A DNA stretch of 64,000 nt from Liquidambar formosana (taxonomy: Eukaryota; Streptophyta; Magnoliopsida; Saxifragales; Altingiaceae): contig CM077821.1 in NCBI GenBank assembly GCA_039720395.1, positions 40,856,792-40,920,791 on the forward strand, read 5' to 3'. Below are positions 49,842 through 62,823 of the stretch, piece by piece (within the stretch, counting starts at the first letter, position 1; each line of letters opens with the position of its first letter). Made by a program: the position numbers and the translations under genes. Under the pieces are notes generated by a model. It was not told the origin of the DNA and searched no databases. It was given only the letters and a program-made list of their open reading frames with translations.

Positions 49842-51036
49842 TTTTATATTTAAATTTTGTAATAGGAATTTATTAAGGAACTGATTGCTGGCTAGTTAAA
49901 TTATTTATCAGCAGAGTTATTACACAATTATTTTTCACGTGGTCACATCAAATTCAATACCAAAATCAATGGCCGGAATATTTGAACCCTTGCAAAATAT
50001 TTATCTGAAATTTCAGCAAAATTATTTGTTGAAAAAAAAAACTCTTCAATACTCTTTAATTTATTCCAAATCTATATTGTCTCAGCAGCTTCCTCCAATT
50101 AATATCGTCCGACTTTATGATTGGACCGGCCATGGTTGCTGAAAATTATTTTCGTCATTGCAGGCTAGTTCTTTCGTTGATTCTTGCTTCCTGAAGTTAT
50201 TTTGTATTCTCTTTGAAAATTTTGTGAAAGATCTTTCAAAATCATTGGTTGCAATGCAGAGAAGTGAATCACTTGTAATACTCATTTTCTTATGTTGACT
50301 CTCAAGGGCATCATTACATATTTTAAGTTTTAACCCACAACCTTTTACCCACCTCAACAATGGAGGTCCGATCTGCCGATGGTTCTGAAAAAACCAGCAT
50401 CTTGTTGGTTTGCCACAGAGCGCGACACGTTGCGCTGAGACAGATCCAACAGCTTACTAATGGAAATGATCGCCTAAAGCGTCGTTTTGGTCCTCAAGCA
50501 AAGCGGTAACCGTGTTGGATCTACATTTACAATTTCCGTCCCACTCAAAACGATGCTGTTTTGCATCAAAACTCAAAATAATCCAATCCCCCTTCTCTCA
50601 TTTTCATGTTCCCGCTCGAAGTTGTATGCCCTTTCTCTCTCTACATCCAACGGTCAAATTGTTTGGTTCAATCGGAGAAGTGATTGATTGGCTCTTTCAC
50701 TTGCTGGAGAGATCGTCGGCGAATGGAAGCTCTCTCTCACCTGGTGTTCCCTTCGTCCATTTTCATTTTCCTGCTCGATCTAATCTGATCCCTCTCTTTC
50801 TACATCGAGCATTCCGTGCTCATCTCTTGCCATCGAGATCGTCAAAGAAGGAAGCTTACTCTCACCTGGTGCTCTTCGTCCACCTAAATGAGCCACTTTG
50901 TTCGCCATCTCGACGGCTATGCGAGAACATCTTTGAATCTGAAGCACAACTAAAGCAGCTCTCTTTGTCTCTCTCTCTACACTTGCCGCAAACCGCAAAG
51001 AAAAGTCATACGGAGTAGTATTTCAAAAACTGCATT
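49591..51036. other. Intergenic region upstream of the CTF7-like gene
   Basis: T-tracts at about 49751-49777 and 49807-49838, then ordinary AT-rich DNA. From about 50500 it becomes CT-rich, with a 168-codon open frame (50512-51018) of no recognised domain that contains an imperfect internal repeat (HFHVPARS / HFHFPARS). The frame is probably chance or 5' leader sequence. Confidence 0.45.
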
Positions 51037-51037
51037 C

Positions 51038-51045
51038 GCGCCAAA
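51038..51045 (-). promoter_or_regulatory. E2F-type binding site upstream of CTF7
   Basis: GCGCCAAA on the plus strand is TTTGGCGC on the minus strand, a perfect match to the TTTSSCGC consensus of plant E2F factors. It lies about 60 bp before the CTF7 start codon. S-phase control of a cohesion-establishment gene makes the site functionally sensible. Confidence 0.6.
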
Positions 51046-51428
51046 AAAACAAGAGAAGCAAACTGTGATCGAATCAATCAAAACATCCAAAGCACCAACG
51101 AACCATGCAATCGAAGATCAGTGCCTTCTTCAAACCCAAATCCCAAGACCCACCTCCTCCAATCTTCGACGATCCAACAATTGGTGACGAAGAGGTGCTC
51201 TTCGACAAGAAACAACCCAAAATCTGCGTCACGTACACGCGTAAAGCTTCAAAACCAGATAGATACTTGCTTGGAATTAGGGTTTATTGATCCTTTTTTT
51301 TTTTTGTTCAGATGCCCATGTACTAGAATTACTGTTTAAAAACGAGATTCATGTTGGGGATTTGAAGAAATTGAGTTTTCTTTGTAGAAATTTTTTAGAA
51401 TTTGATGCATGGTGGTGTAGAAGTTTTT

Positions 51429-52107
51429 AGGGGTGTTCATGGTTTAGGTTAAAACCGAAAACCAAACCGAACCAAACCAAACCGGTCGGTTTGGTTTGGT
51501 TTTTTTGTTATTAGGTTTGGTTTTGATTCTAATTTTAGAAAACCGAATTGAATTGGTTTGGTTTTGGTTTTCATGTTTAAAAAACCAAACCAAACCGAAA
51601 AACCGAAAAATATATAATATATATATATATATATATATTATTTTATTTTATATATTATATATCAAATTTTAATTTGTAATTTGTTGATTTTAAGTTTCTT
51701 ATTATTTTTCCTATTTTAGCTTAGCATGTATTAAACTAGTTATTAATGTTGTGTGAGATAATGGCATGTATTAACTTGGAGATTTAAACTTGAATTGACA
51801 TATGTCAATTTGTTTCCATTTTGATACAATGTTTAATGTTTTTTTTTAGTTGCTAATGTAATACTTTTATTAAAAATGTTTTAATTTGGAGTTTGGCATG
51901 TCAATTTTTTAATTTTCAATTATTTGTTGCTACTTGATTGGTTAAAACCGAAACCAAACCGAATCAAACCGAATTTTTATGGTTTGGTTTCGTTTGGTTT
52001 TTTTATAGTATGGTTTGGTTTTGGTTTGGGAAGAGCAAAACCGAAGTATAATGGTTTGACTTGAAAAATATCCCAAAACCGAACCAAACCGAACCACGAA
52101 CACCCCT
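51429..52107. mobile_element. TIR element in CTF7 intron 1
   Basis: Ends AGGGGTGTTCATGGTT and, inverted, AGGGGTGTTCGTGGTT, with a perfect 10-bp flanking duplication AGAAGTTTTT (51419-51428 and 52108-52117). Internal runs of GGTTTGGTTTT and AACCAAACC make it strongly palindromic. The 679-bp non-coding element has a duplication length closest to Mutator-like elements. Confidence 0.8.
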
Positions 52108-54149
52108 AGAAGTTTTTGAGGTGTTGACACTTTTCTGTGTTAATTTTTTGTTTGTTGTTCAGAAGGGCAGAAAGTGAGAACAGTGGTGAGTTGATCGGTG
52201 GCGAAACAATGAAAAACCCCATTTCGATGAACTCGTCTTTGAAACCGTCGATGTCTGGCAAAAATCTTAACAAGAAGCAAAGCTATGCTCAGTTCCATTT
52301 AGGGTTGGGCCAGTCTGATTTTCTTCTCCATTTCTGCTCAACATGCGGGCTCAACTATGCTCTTGATGATGAAGGGGATGAGAAGGTTCACAAGACATTC
52401 CACAAGAATTATACCCATGGAATTCAGTTCAAGGTATATAACTAGCAAATTTCTATGTCTAATGGGTAAGATGATTTTATTATTATTATTATTGTTTGAT
52501 TATTTATTTAATTGTTGTGAAGTTACGGAAATTTATGGGTTTTTCTTTTTCCTTTTTCAAGTAGCTGCAATATTAATGAGGTTGTTTTTTTTTTTTTTTT
52601 TTTAATGCTAAGATGTGATGTTGATATTGAAGAAATTTATGAGCAGAGTAAATGACACTGGCAGGGTACCTTATATTATATACATCATACTTTAAACCCC
52701 CTTAGCTCAATCAGCCATGTTATGACTTTTAACTATTTGAGGTCAGTTACACAAATCTTGTTCTGCAATTGCATTTTGCTTTAAGGGCAAATTTCTTTTC
52801 ATTCATAGGCCACTCACTAGGTATTTCCTCACTATACCAACCCTTGTCCTTCTGACCTCTCTCTTTGTCTGTACACCTCCTTCAAGTGGAACTACATTCG
52901 TCCTTGTTGGTGTAGTTGGCAGTATTTTTGGCACACAATTGCTCTGTTTTCTAAAAGCTTAAGATTAAATATTGTTTATTTGGTTTATTTTAATGCTTGT
53001 TTAGCCGACTTATGAGCTCAGTTTACAGGGTTGGTGCAACGAAAGGGTTGTTCGAATGCCTTCAATGGAAGGGGATCTTATAATTATGGTGTTGGATGGT
53101 GATCCTCCTGCTCATAGGAACAAGGTTCACTATCAATTTTGTATTCCTGGATTTGATTAGTGGAGTTGTCTTCCAGTTGTTAATATATATACACATATAT
53201 AAGTGGGCCTGTAGTAGGCAAAGTAATCTAGTCAATATTTTGTAAAATTTTAATCGGAACACTATTGTACTGGCAAGTTCAGGAGGTTATAAAGATGATG
53301 GATATTAGAATTTACTTTTGCTTTGTTACCTGAGAAAGTTCCTTGATATGGTTTGTTCTAGAAATTTTATTGAGAGTTCTTGAACTATGCTTAACTTTTC
53401 CAGTAACAGAAGATAGCCTGATATTTTCCATGTATGAAGTTGATTACGAATCATACATGAATATTGATAATACATATTGATATACCTGAAAATGTTGGTG
53501 AAAATTATTTCACTGTTCCTCGTATTCCAAAAGATAATATATGCTCTTGGTGTTCAAGATGCATTGCTTAGTCAATTTTTTTATCGATTTTTTTTTTCTC
53601 TGACAGTTCATTTTTGAAATTATTAGAGAATTTTGTGTCTATAACTGGCTTCCATAACCATTTGACTACATTTTCCAAATTCCAAACTATTTCTGAAGCC
53701 ATTCAACCATTGAATGCTTACAAAGTTCTGTCATGCTCACTGGATGGAAGATCTGACAGTCCTAGTGCAACAGATGCAAAATTAAATTTCACTACCCTCC
53801 AATTTAGTAATGTTAGTTTTCACAGGGAAGTAATGAGAAGAACCCCTTCTGTTAACAGTGCCGAGGTGTTGGATGGGAGCCTCAATGGAGCAATCATCTC
53901 TGAAAAGGAAGCTGTACCTGCAGTCTGTGGCATTAGAGCCATTTGGGTTACTCCTCCTAATAGAAGAAAACACATTGCCAGCCAATTATTGGATGTTGCA
54001 AGGTAGGTTCATAAAATTTTAGTTCATTAGCATTGGTTTTTTTCTCTCTCTCTTTTTTTTCTTTTTTTTTTCTTTTTTTTTTTTTTTTGGGGGGGGGGGG
54101 GGGGTGGTCCCCATAAAAACTAACTCTTGTGAACTAACAATAAGAAATC

Positions 54150-54470
54150 TATCCCTTCCATTATCTTCAATAAGCCCATTAAAAAAGGTTAATTCCATCA
54201 CTTTAATTTGTAGTATAGGATTGATTCTAGGAATGCATGAAATGCTGCTGTTTTAGATCATTTACTATTTTTTGTGATGATGGCTGCCATTCAATTGAAT
54301 TGACCATTTGTTCACAAAATTATGTGCAGAACAGGATGAAACAATCCATGGGACTTCAAAACAGACCCTAAACTAAAGAATGATCACTCCCACAACCCAT
54401 TTCTCTCCACAATTAAAAAAATCAGGGTCTCTTTCAGTTAGAATACCTCTCTAGTGGCAAACTGAATTTT
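54150..54470. repeat. Dispersed repeat, type B
   Basis: It matches both flanks of the type-A-like block at 61560-62440: AGTATAGGATTGATTYTAGG, GCTGCCATTCAATTGAATTG and, later, CATTTCTCTCCACA. The copy here lacks the type A middle part. It is located in the last CTF7 intron between the two copies of the duplicated exon. Confidence 0.6.
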
Positions 54471-54477
54471 TCTATTG

Positions 54478-54644
54478 ATGGAGCAATCATCTGTGAATAG
54501 GAAGTTATGCCTGTAGTCTGCAGCATTAGAACCATTTGGGTTACTCCTTCTAACAGAAGAAAACACATTGCTAGCCAATTACTGGATGCTGAAAATTTAA
54601 GATGCTCAATAACATTGGTTCTTTTTCCTCTTCTTTTTTTTTCT

Positions 54645-54675
<31 letters not shown>

Positions 54676-54700
54676 GTGTGGGTTTTCTGATTTCTTTCCC
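54478..54700 (+). pseudogene. Duplicated CTF7 exon fragment
   Basis: Near-copy of 53882-54110: GATGGAGCAATCATCT through AGAAGAAAACACATTGC, then the same intron start with its T-tract/G-tract junction. The copy carries an in-frame TAG (EEAIIC E-stop-E) and [19 protein letters not shown] in place of [19 protein letters not shown]. It lacks a good donor (GCTGAAAAT instead of GCAAGGTAG), so it is unlikely to be spliced. Confidence 0.8.
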
Positions 54701-55759
54701 AAAAGAAATCTATATCATCCCATTTTTTGTTTTTTTCCTTTTGGATGAGTGATTATAGTATGACAAAGAACAAAGAAAACAAGCAAGGCAAAGCCTCAAG
54801 GGAGCTACAAAGGAACTAGCCGCAAAAGAAATTACAACATCAATATATCAAATTTGATGCCCTGATTTTCAAAACAAAATGTAGAATGCTCTGGCATTTT
54901 AAATTCTGGTTGAAGCTGCCACAAAGAGAAGTTATATCATTTGTCAAATTGGTAGAAGCATTCCTTAAGATATCTCACATCACCAATGTAGACACCTTTT
55001 GTTTAGTTCTTGCAGCCTATAGTGATTTTAGGAAACTACTGGGTATCCTTGTTTGTTGCAAATCTTATTATTTGATTCTAACATAACAAGGGGACTAGGT
55101 AACTCACTTCACTTATAAATGATAGCCTGAGTTAGCATGAGGGTTTTCCCTCTCATCTTCTCACTTGCAGCCTCAAAAATGTTGAACTAAGACAAAAACA
55201 TTACCTTTTCTGCTCAATTGCCAAATGTTTTTATTTGTCTGTTCTCACAATTTTTTTCCGTCTTTTAATGTAGGAAAAGTTTTTGCACAGGTTTCGTCCT
55301 TGAAAAGTCTCAGTTGGCATTCTCTCAGCCAACCTCAACTTGAAGGGCATTGGCATCCAATTATATTGGCATAAGGTCTTTCTTCGTGTACAAAACAAGT
55401 AATTAAGGTTGTTTAATTGTTTATGGAATCATAGATGTTACATTGAGCTCCATCCATTTGACCATTTATTGAATCAATTTCTTAATTTCATCCTAGAAAA
55501 AGACAATAATACATTGTTTTTAATTTGCTATGATGACAATAATAGATTGTTTTATTGACCAAAAAAAGACAATAATACATTGTTTTTAATTTGAAACATA
55601 CATAATGAGATTATGTGATCAATGGCCGTACATTATTAAAATTGCATTTGCTTACTATGTTACTCAATTGTAGCATGTTGCTTTCAGAGAATGCCTTGGT
55701 ATTCATTCAGAACAATGGATTTGGACACATGCAAGAGGATTTTTCAGTGGCCCAGTTGA

Positions 55760-56900
55760 CTAACATTGCATCTTTTTTCAGGTTATTATTATAGAGTTTT
55801 AAGTTCACCGGCTGAGGAGCATGGCATTCTTTACTTAACATTTTTCCAATTGGTGAAGCCTTCCTCAGAAGACGTTCCAATTCAAAATTCTTGTTGTATT
55901 TGTGGATTCGAGATGGAAACTTCCTCTCATCTGTTTTTTTTGCATTCTCATTTAATTCGTGCCATCCTGTTTGGGTGTCCATGGGATTTGATATCAGATG
56001 CTCAAAATATCCCGAATCTTCAAAATGGATTATCTTGTGGTTAAAAACCAATCATATAGGTGGGGGAGTTAAAAAGCAGAGTGCAATGATTCTTGTCTAT
56101 TCTTTGGGCAATATGGATAGCTCGGAATAAGAAATTTGAAGGAGCAATCTCTCAGGTGATTGATTTTTTATCTCATGCCAAATGTACTCTCCAGTTTGAG
56201 GAAGCTTATAATTTTTTGCAAAATCAAGTTCTTGATTCAGACTAGTAATCTCTACCAATTCTGGAGGGGCAAAATTCTAACCTTAGAGCTAAAATCACAT
56301 GCTTGCCTTTCTTATTCCCTCTTCTCTCGAGGAATTCTTCCCCAGGTATTGAGTTTGTTCCCAGCAACCCGGGCTTGGGCTAATGTCTCGTTGCTTTAAG
56401 TTATTAAAGATTCTAGGTCTCTGGACAGTTGGGTGGTCTCTCACAAGCTTGTACATTTATTTACAGGTTCATGGAAGGGCCCTTTTGCCGGGATTGGGAC
56501 ACTTAGACACTTATGATGGTATTGATTGTTGCATTGGTTCCTTGTCTAAATACGTTTTTGGGTCAGCAGCGCTATCCCTGTGGAAGCAATTGCTATCTAT
56601 CATGCATTGTTGTGGGCTTCGGATCATCAGTATCACTGTCTTTAGATCATCAGCGGCAATTGGAAATTAATCCGATTTTAGCCCATTTTTTATTTATGGA
56701 GCGATGTCCAGTTTGTAAAGTTTTTAAAACTAATAGATGTGTTGTGCAAGGTCATTGGCTTACCAAATCAGCTAGGAGACCAAGCGATTTGAGATTGGGT
56801 TGTTCCTTTGGTTAAGTTCTTTTTTCAGTTACTGTTTTGTTGGACTTCTTTCTTGTGGTTACATCCATATGTTTGTTGTCCTCACTTGTTTTTGAATAAA
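55760..56900 (+). mobile_element. LINE fragment (zf-RVT plus RNase H)
   Basis: CCICGFEMETSSHLFF (near 55890-55940) is a zf-RVT block. Further on, broken frames give LGHLDTYDGID and ALSLWKQ-type RNase H pieces (56490-56600). The 3' part resembles the LINE near 14040. It sits between the CTF7-like and Nudix genes. Confidence 0.65.
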
Positions 56901-57365
56901 GTCCTCCATTTCGGCTACTTTAACCATACAGGCTACTTTAGCTTCACAAAGCCTTGGTAAACAGCAATGCCCATTCATAGCTATTGCTGAAATCTGTATC
57001 TGAAATAAATAGCATTCAACATGACAACTATATGGTAACAGACAATTATTTCAACATTTCTATGATATGTCCAAAAGTCATTTCATCAAACTTTTCCCTT
57101 TAAAATCAAGGGTCCACAGATTTGTCCAACGCAAATAAGAGCTTGATGGCCACCATAATTTCTACATATGAAGCTTTATTCCTCTCAACTAGCCATATAG
57201 GCATTCACACACAAGAAAATTCCTTCTCCCATGTTGTTCGACAAAACACATGGGCAACTAGGCTAAAATGAAACAAACTGCCCTTGACTTGGAAGTTATT
57301 TTGAACCAAATTAAAAAGCACCAGATCATAATTTATTTTCATTTAGCACAATAGTTTCTTTCATC

Positions 57366-60300
57366 TTAATCCACCAAAAGATATGGACTAAATGCCTTCA
57401 AAACTTGTTCATAAAGAGGCTTCTTAAAATCCACAGCCTGCTCCAAAGAAAAAAAAAAGGAAATACATAGTAAGGATAATAACAAAGCCTCTGACCATAA
57501 AGTTCCCATCAGAGCATACATTGACAGGTAATTAGGAAATAAGGTCTACTCACAAGTTCAAGCACTTGTTCAGGTGAAATCCATGACCACTCTCCAAACT
57601 CTGGTTTTTCAGATCCATCGCCCAAAAGATTGATCTCTTCCTCCTTTCCGGTGAATTTAAAAAGATACCTGCATTTTCATAAGTCTTATTTTTGATGAAG
57701 TAAAATGTATCTTCACAAGTCTTAAACTTAATCAAATGGGCTATGCTTAGATTTCAAAAGATAATGGGAGGCAACTCATTCCACAAAAGGCATAGAGATA
57801 TTTCATTCAGTGGATAAGCAAATACATTTGTAGCAATTCATGGTTGGAATAGAATGGTCCAGACTCCAGACCTACATTTGCTGATATAGAGTATAAAAAT
57901 CCAAAGTATCACAAGTGGCAAAGAATCACAGAAACTTACAAGATGTCTGTGAAAAGTAGAACTAAATTACCTTTAAAGGTTTTAAAATTCATACTAACCT
58001 ATCAATATATCAAGAAAATATGATATTTGACACACACAACTAAAAGTTTGTTAACCAAATGACTCAAGGACCCTTTCTAGTTTTGTGTGGGGTGGGGCAA
58101 TGTCAGGCCTTATTCATGATGATATCACTATAATTCTCCTTCCATGAGGTCTATCTACTGATGGATTGTCAATACCATAAACATACAATGGAAAATTGGC
58201 TTCATATTTAAGCCTCACAGATGCCACAATATGTACATTGTTGTCCAACTGGTATCTTGGTTCTTTTCCCTGACAAATTCTGATTTGAACTTCACTTAAT
58301 AGAGGTGCGATTGTTATCTCAGTTCTATGTGGTAGAAGTAGCAGCCGGCTAAGTTGATGTGACTAGATTTTTACCTTCACAGAAACCCCTCAAAGGCACT
58401 CGAAAACTTTGAATTTCCTTGATTGTGAAGCCAAAAAAAAGTTTATTTCTTGACGTATTATTTAAAACCAGTGTTTAGCTGCCATAACCATATGTTATGC
58501 GCCTAGAAAAAGAAAATATTATTGATTTTAAATATCTATGTGAATTTCTTTTTGGTAAATATCTATTTGAATTTCTCTTATTACTAATTAGCCTTCTATC
58601 ACAATAACTAAATATTCTAGTTTTACTTTTAGATATTTAAACTAAAATTAATTTTTTTGAAAACATAATATTTTTTAATTTCTCCTTTAATGTCTGCAGA
58701 ATACAGCAAAAACACAAGGCAAAGAACTAGTTAATTAATGATTCAGGGTGAAGACACTAAAAGTGACTGGAAATGACGGAAATTTAAATGGGGAAAGTGA
58801 GCCCAAACTTGACTAGAGATTACTGCAGAAACCTCGGTGGAGACTGGTGATTGGTGCTATTTGCAAAACCTTGGGGGAGGTTTAGTTAACTTGTCCTGAT
58901 AATTAATATGACATATACTGCACTCTCCAACTATCCCACCAAAGGAAATGGCAGTTCTAAACTTCAACAAACGGTGCAAGTGATTATTTTGAGGTGAGTT
59001 GGTGTCCTTACCACTTCTGTGCTTGACCTTTCCAAGCTCCCCACTGACGATTAATTCTTTCCTTGAGTTCCAGTGGGAAATCATAAGTAAGCCAATAAGG
59101 TACCTATGAGTTATCCAATGTGAAACTTAGTTCAGTAAAATATGTAGCTGAAACATTTCTTTCAAACTCAGAAATTCAAGATAGAATTTATATTCTCAAA
59201 CATATGAGAAACATATCTATAATTAAAAAATCAAGAAAGTGAGGCCCTAAGCATAGCCACAGTTTGCTGAAAATAACCTCGGTAATTCGAAAGGTAACAC
59301 CAAAGGTGCCAAAGGTGAAATTTTCTGAAAATAACCTCGGTAATTCCACTATGCTGCATCAATTATTTGCTAAAACTTCCCTCATCAATTTGTAAATCAA
59401 TTCATTTATTTTACGAAGTGGCTTTAAATAAGGACTCATCCATATGAAATTAGCAAATACAAGGTACCAAATACCATTCCGACATGTCGTCACAGTCTTT
59501 TCAAAAAATCTATATATATTCTGAAACATTTCGAGAAATGCAAGGGAAACAGGGGAAAAATTTGAAACCAGATGGAAGTAGTTGAAAACATAAAACAAAA
59601 GTATTTATATGTTAAGATAGATGTATTAAATGATTAATTGAATATGTCTGAGACCAATACACCCATCCAAATAGATATGAAATTCAAAACATTTTGAGTT
59701 ATGGCATTAATTTATCATTCTGATAGTAACCTATAATTATACCACCGTCAAGTATTTAGAACCATAATTCATATAAATTAGTTATTATTTTCTTCATAAA
59801 CACATTGATTATAATGGCTGATAACCACTCTTCTCTCTTCACATTAATAATTTTCTTCATTAAAAAAAAAAAAGAAGAGGGAGGCTATTGCCACCACATA
59901 AAGTACTCAAAGCCTCTCACTTGGTTTACACTTTTTAAGATTTTATGAAAAATATGAAAGGTTTCTACAAAAACTAGTTGCGTTGTCCACTAGAAAACAT
60001 CTTTATGAACAATTTTGTAGAAGAAATTTTTTCCAAAATCTATCGTTTGAGTAGATGTTTTGGCAATTTACAATCTCTATTTCATTTTTACAAAATGTTT
60101 CAGTGAAAAATGGCCAAAAACTCCACTTAAACGACAGATTTTGGAAAAACTTTCTTCTACAAAGTTGTTCGGAAATGATGTTTTCTAGTGGATTGCAGGA
60201 CTAGTTTTCGAAGAAACATTTTATAATTTTAATAAAACCTTAAAAAATGTAAACTTACAAGGGGGCTTGGAGTACTTTATGTGGTGGGTATAGCCTCGCC

Positions 60301-61799
60301 CATAAAAAAATAACCTGTAAATTTTTTCAAGAATCTCTTAAAACATGAATTTTTTTAAGGAATATTTTGGTCTGCTTCAATTGGTTTCTACTGAAACGTC
60401 GTAATTTTAGTCAGTTTTGACCAATGGTGTTTCGTTTCAGTTGGATAAGAAAAGAAAATGGTTCGACCATTTTGATGGAAAAGAGAACTTTTGTTGCTTG
60501 AGCATATTGTTTTAAAAATAAATATTGCCCAAAAAATAAATCAAAGCAAATCAAGTCCAACAAAATTCAATCTCGAAATCAGAACTCATGAACCAAGGAT
60601 CAAAACTGAATCCAACCAAACTGTACAATACGGCAAGAATGAACCTGTATCTGATCCAATTCAATTTTTTGAAGAATGGAGGGTCACTTTTTTGCCACTT
60701 CATTGAGTAAACTACAAGGCAGCATATCTGCCACGAAGAATGAGATGCGCAACAGAGATAAACCTAAAGCACACACCTCTGCAAGAAGTTCTGCTGAAGT
60801 AACTCCAGTCTCTTCTCTCAGTTCTCTTACAGCTGCATTTCTTGGATCTTCATCATCATCGATACCACCCTGCATAACATAAGCTCATGAGGCTGTTAAT
60901 TATGTGCATATATATCAACATATATACTTCTATCAGCTTACTAAAGAGAATCCAAAATCGAGGAAAACGATCAACAGCACATTCTTAGATATTCAAATCC
61001 CTTAGCCTCACTCTACCTTTTCAATTATTCATACTTTTCCTAACCTCCTATGATATATTTTCCTAACAAGTTTAGAATTTAATGATCCTTATATCTTGCC
61101 TAACAGATGATGAAAATGGTTATAGACTCTAGTACTCTACTGCATGAGAGAATGCAAAACAACTGGAAATTCTAGGAGCTACTGGGGGATGGAAACAAGA
61201 GAGGTCAACTAGAGTTGCCAAATGATGGGGCACAACACGTTAGAGCCTTACAAGATTTGACCACTACTATCTTCGCAGGTGGCTAGGTAGTATTCTCAGA
61301 GGACTGGACCTTGTTCCATTCTTTCCAGTGTGGTTAGACTGTGTTCAGCAGCTGAAGAACTTAGAGCACATCTTTTGCTTGCTTCCACAACCACTTAAAG
61401 GAAGATTGGGAAGTTAGCCCAGCTTTTGGACTGAATAAAGTAACAAAGCTAGTCTGCTGTCTTGCAAAAATATGTAACCTAAATTACTTGGGGTCTATAT
61501 GCTGTCCCAGTAAATTGAATGGCTTCATTTGTATTTTATGTAACACTTAAGGTACATACCCATCATCTTGAATAAGCTCATTAAAAAAGGTTGGATCTAA
61601 CACCATAAATCATAGTATAGGATTGATTTTAGGAATGCGCGAAATGCCTCTGTTTTAGGAAGTTTAGTACTATTAATAGTGATGATAGCTGCCATTCAAT
61701 TGAATTGCCCATAGAAGCATGAAGCGGGGGTGGGGGCAGAGAAGCGGGGGAACATAGAAGAGTCAAAGGTTTGGGGTGTGTAGGAAGCGTTTGTGGAAA

Positions 61800-61835
<36 letters not shown>

Positions 61836-62781
61836 ATAGTTACCTCAATATGATATTTTGTGGGATGAAATTCTAGAAAGAGTCGCAAAAAAGTGTTCTT
61901 TTGAGAAGCTACACTAATGTAGAGAAAGAGAGAGCATGCTATTACCTTTTTTTGTTTTTCTTTTCTTGAGAAAAAGAATTGAGTAAACTAAGCATTAATT
62001 TGATATAATTTAATAGAAATCCTATTATTATTAAAAACATTTTCCACTTTGCTTAAAGCTAAGAAGAGTTTAGTTTTGGGGTAGAGGGGTCATGTCTTCT
62101 TTCCTCCATCACAAGGTTCTGTCTTACTTAGAATCGAGATTCTCTCGAGGGAGAATCGAGATTCTAACAAGGTTCTAACTTGGGAGCGTGGAACCATAGT
62201 TCCGAAGCAGGAGCAGCACCCTTGATAGAAGGTTCCTGCTTCTAAGGAATTGCCCCATTCCCAATAATGGGCTTGGTCACAAAAATGTTGGCAAAGATAA
62301 ACAATTTATGTCCATGGTGGGACATCAAAACAGACCCTTAACTTAAGAAATGAACCTCCCCCACTATCCATTTCTCTCCACACTCGACAAAATTAGGATC
62401 TCTTCCAGTTACGATACTCTCTAGTGGAGACTGAATTTCTCAGTCATCATCCCCCCCCCCCCCCCCCCCCCACCACAATCTTTTTACTTTTTGGCACCAC
62501 ACTGCTATGGAAATGTCTTCTATTTGCTTGTAGCTCCCACCTGGCACCTGGTAACACGAATTTTGATATTTATGTCCCTTGTGCCGAACCTAAGGATGAC
62601 AGAAGTTCATATCCACTTAGCATCACGCCATCTCTTAACTTACAATTACAAGATTCATAGTTTCATACCATAACTAGCGAAAGACAACAGCACCCTCAAG
62701 CAATTCTATCAGTTCAGTGTTTACTCCCAGTGTCCGAAAGACACCAAAAGATTGTAACCAGACACTTTAGCAGTCAGTCTG

Positions 62782-62823
<42 letters not shown>

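Larger units (their letters stand above)
51105..55406 (+). pseudogene. CTF7: CTF7/ECO1 cohesin acetyltransferase gene, apparently broken
   Basis: Intact members acetylate SMC3 to establish sister-chromatid cohesion in S phase. Recognised parts: the N-terminal MQSKISAFFKPKS (PIP-box-like, from 51105); the zinc-finger exon 52163-52433 with CSTCGLNYA and [11 protein letters not shown]; exon 53029-53124 (GWCNERVV...PPAHRNK); exon from about 53692 to 54002 with [19 protein letters not shown]; and last exon from 55274 with SQLAFSQPTST. Defects: exon 1 has no canonical donor in phase with exon 2. The segment after VQEVIKMMDI (about 53279), normally the WILH...CKVYLF...GCLVAEP core, is missing. The last exon hits TGA at 55341, where GGA is expected, although an open frame resembling the conserved C-terminus continues to TAA at 55404. 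Identity is sure; loss of function is strongly suggested. Confidence 0.75.

Noticed and set aside
50512..51018. 168-codon open frame before CTF7
   Set aside because: Composition is CT-rich and leader-like, the frame overlaps the likely promoter and 5' UTR, and no family was recognised.
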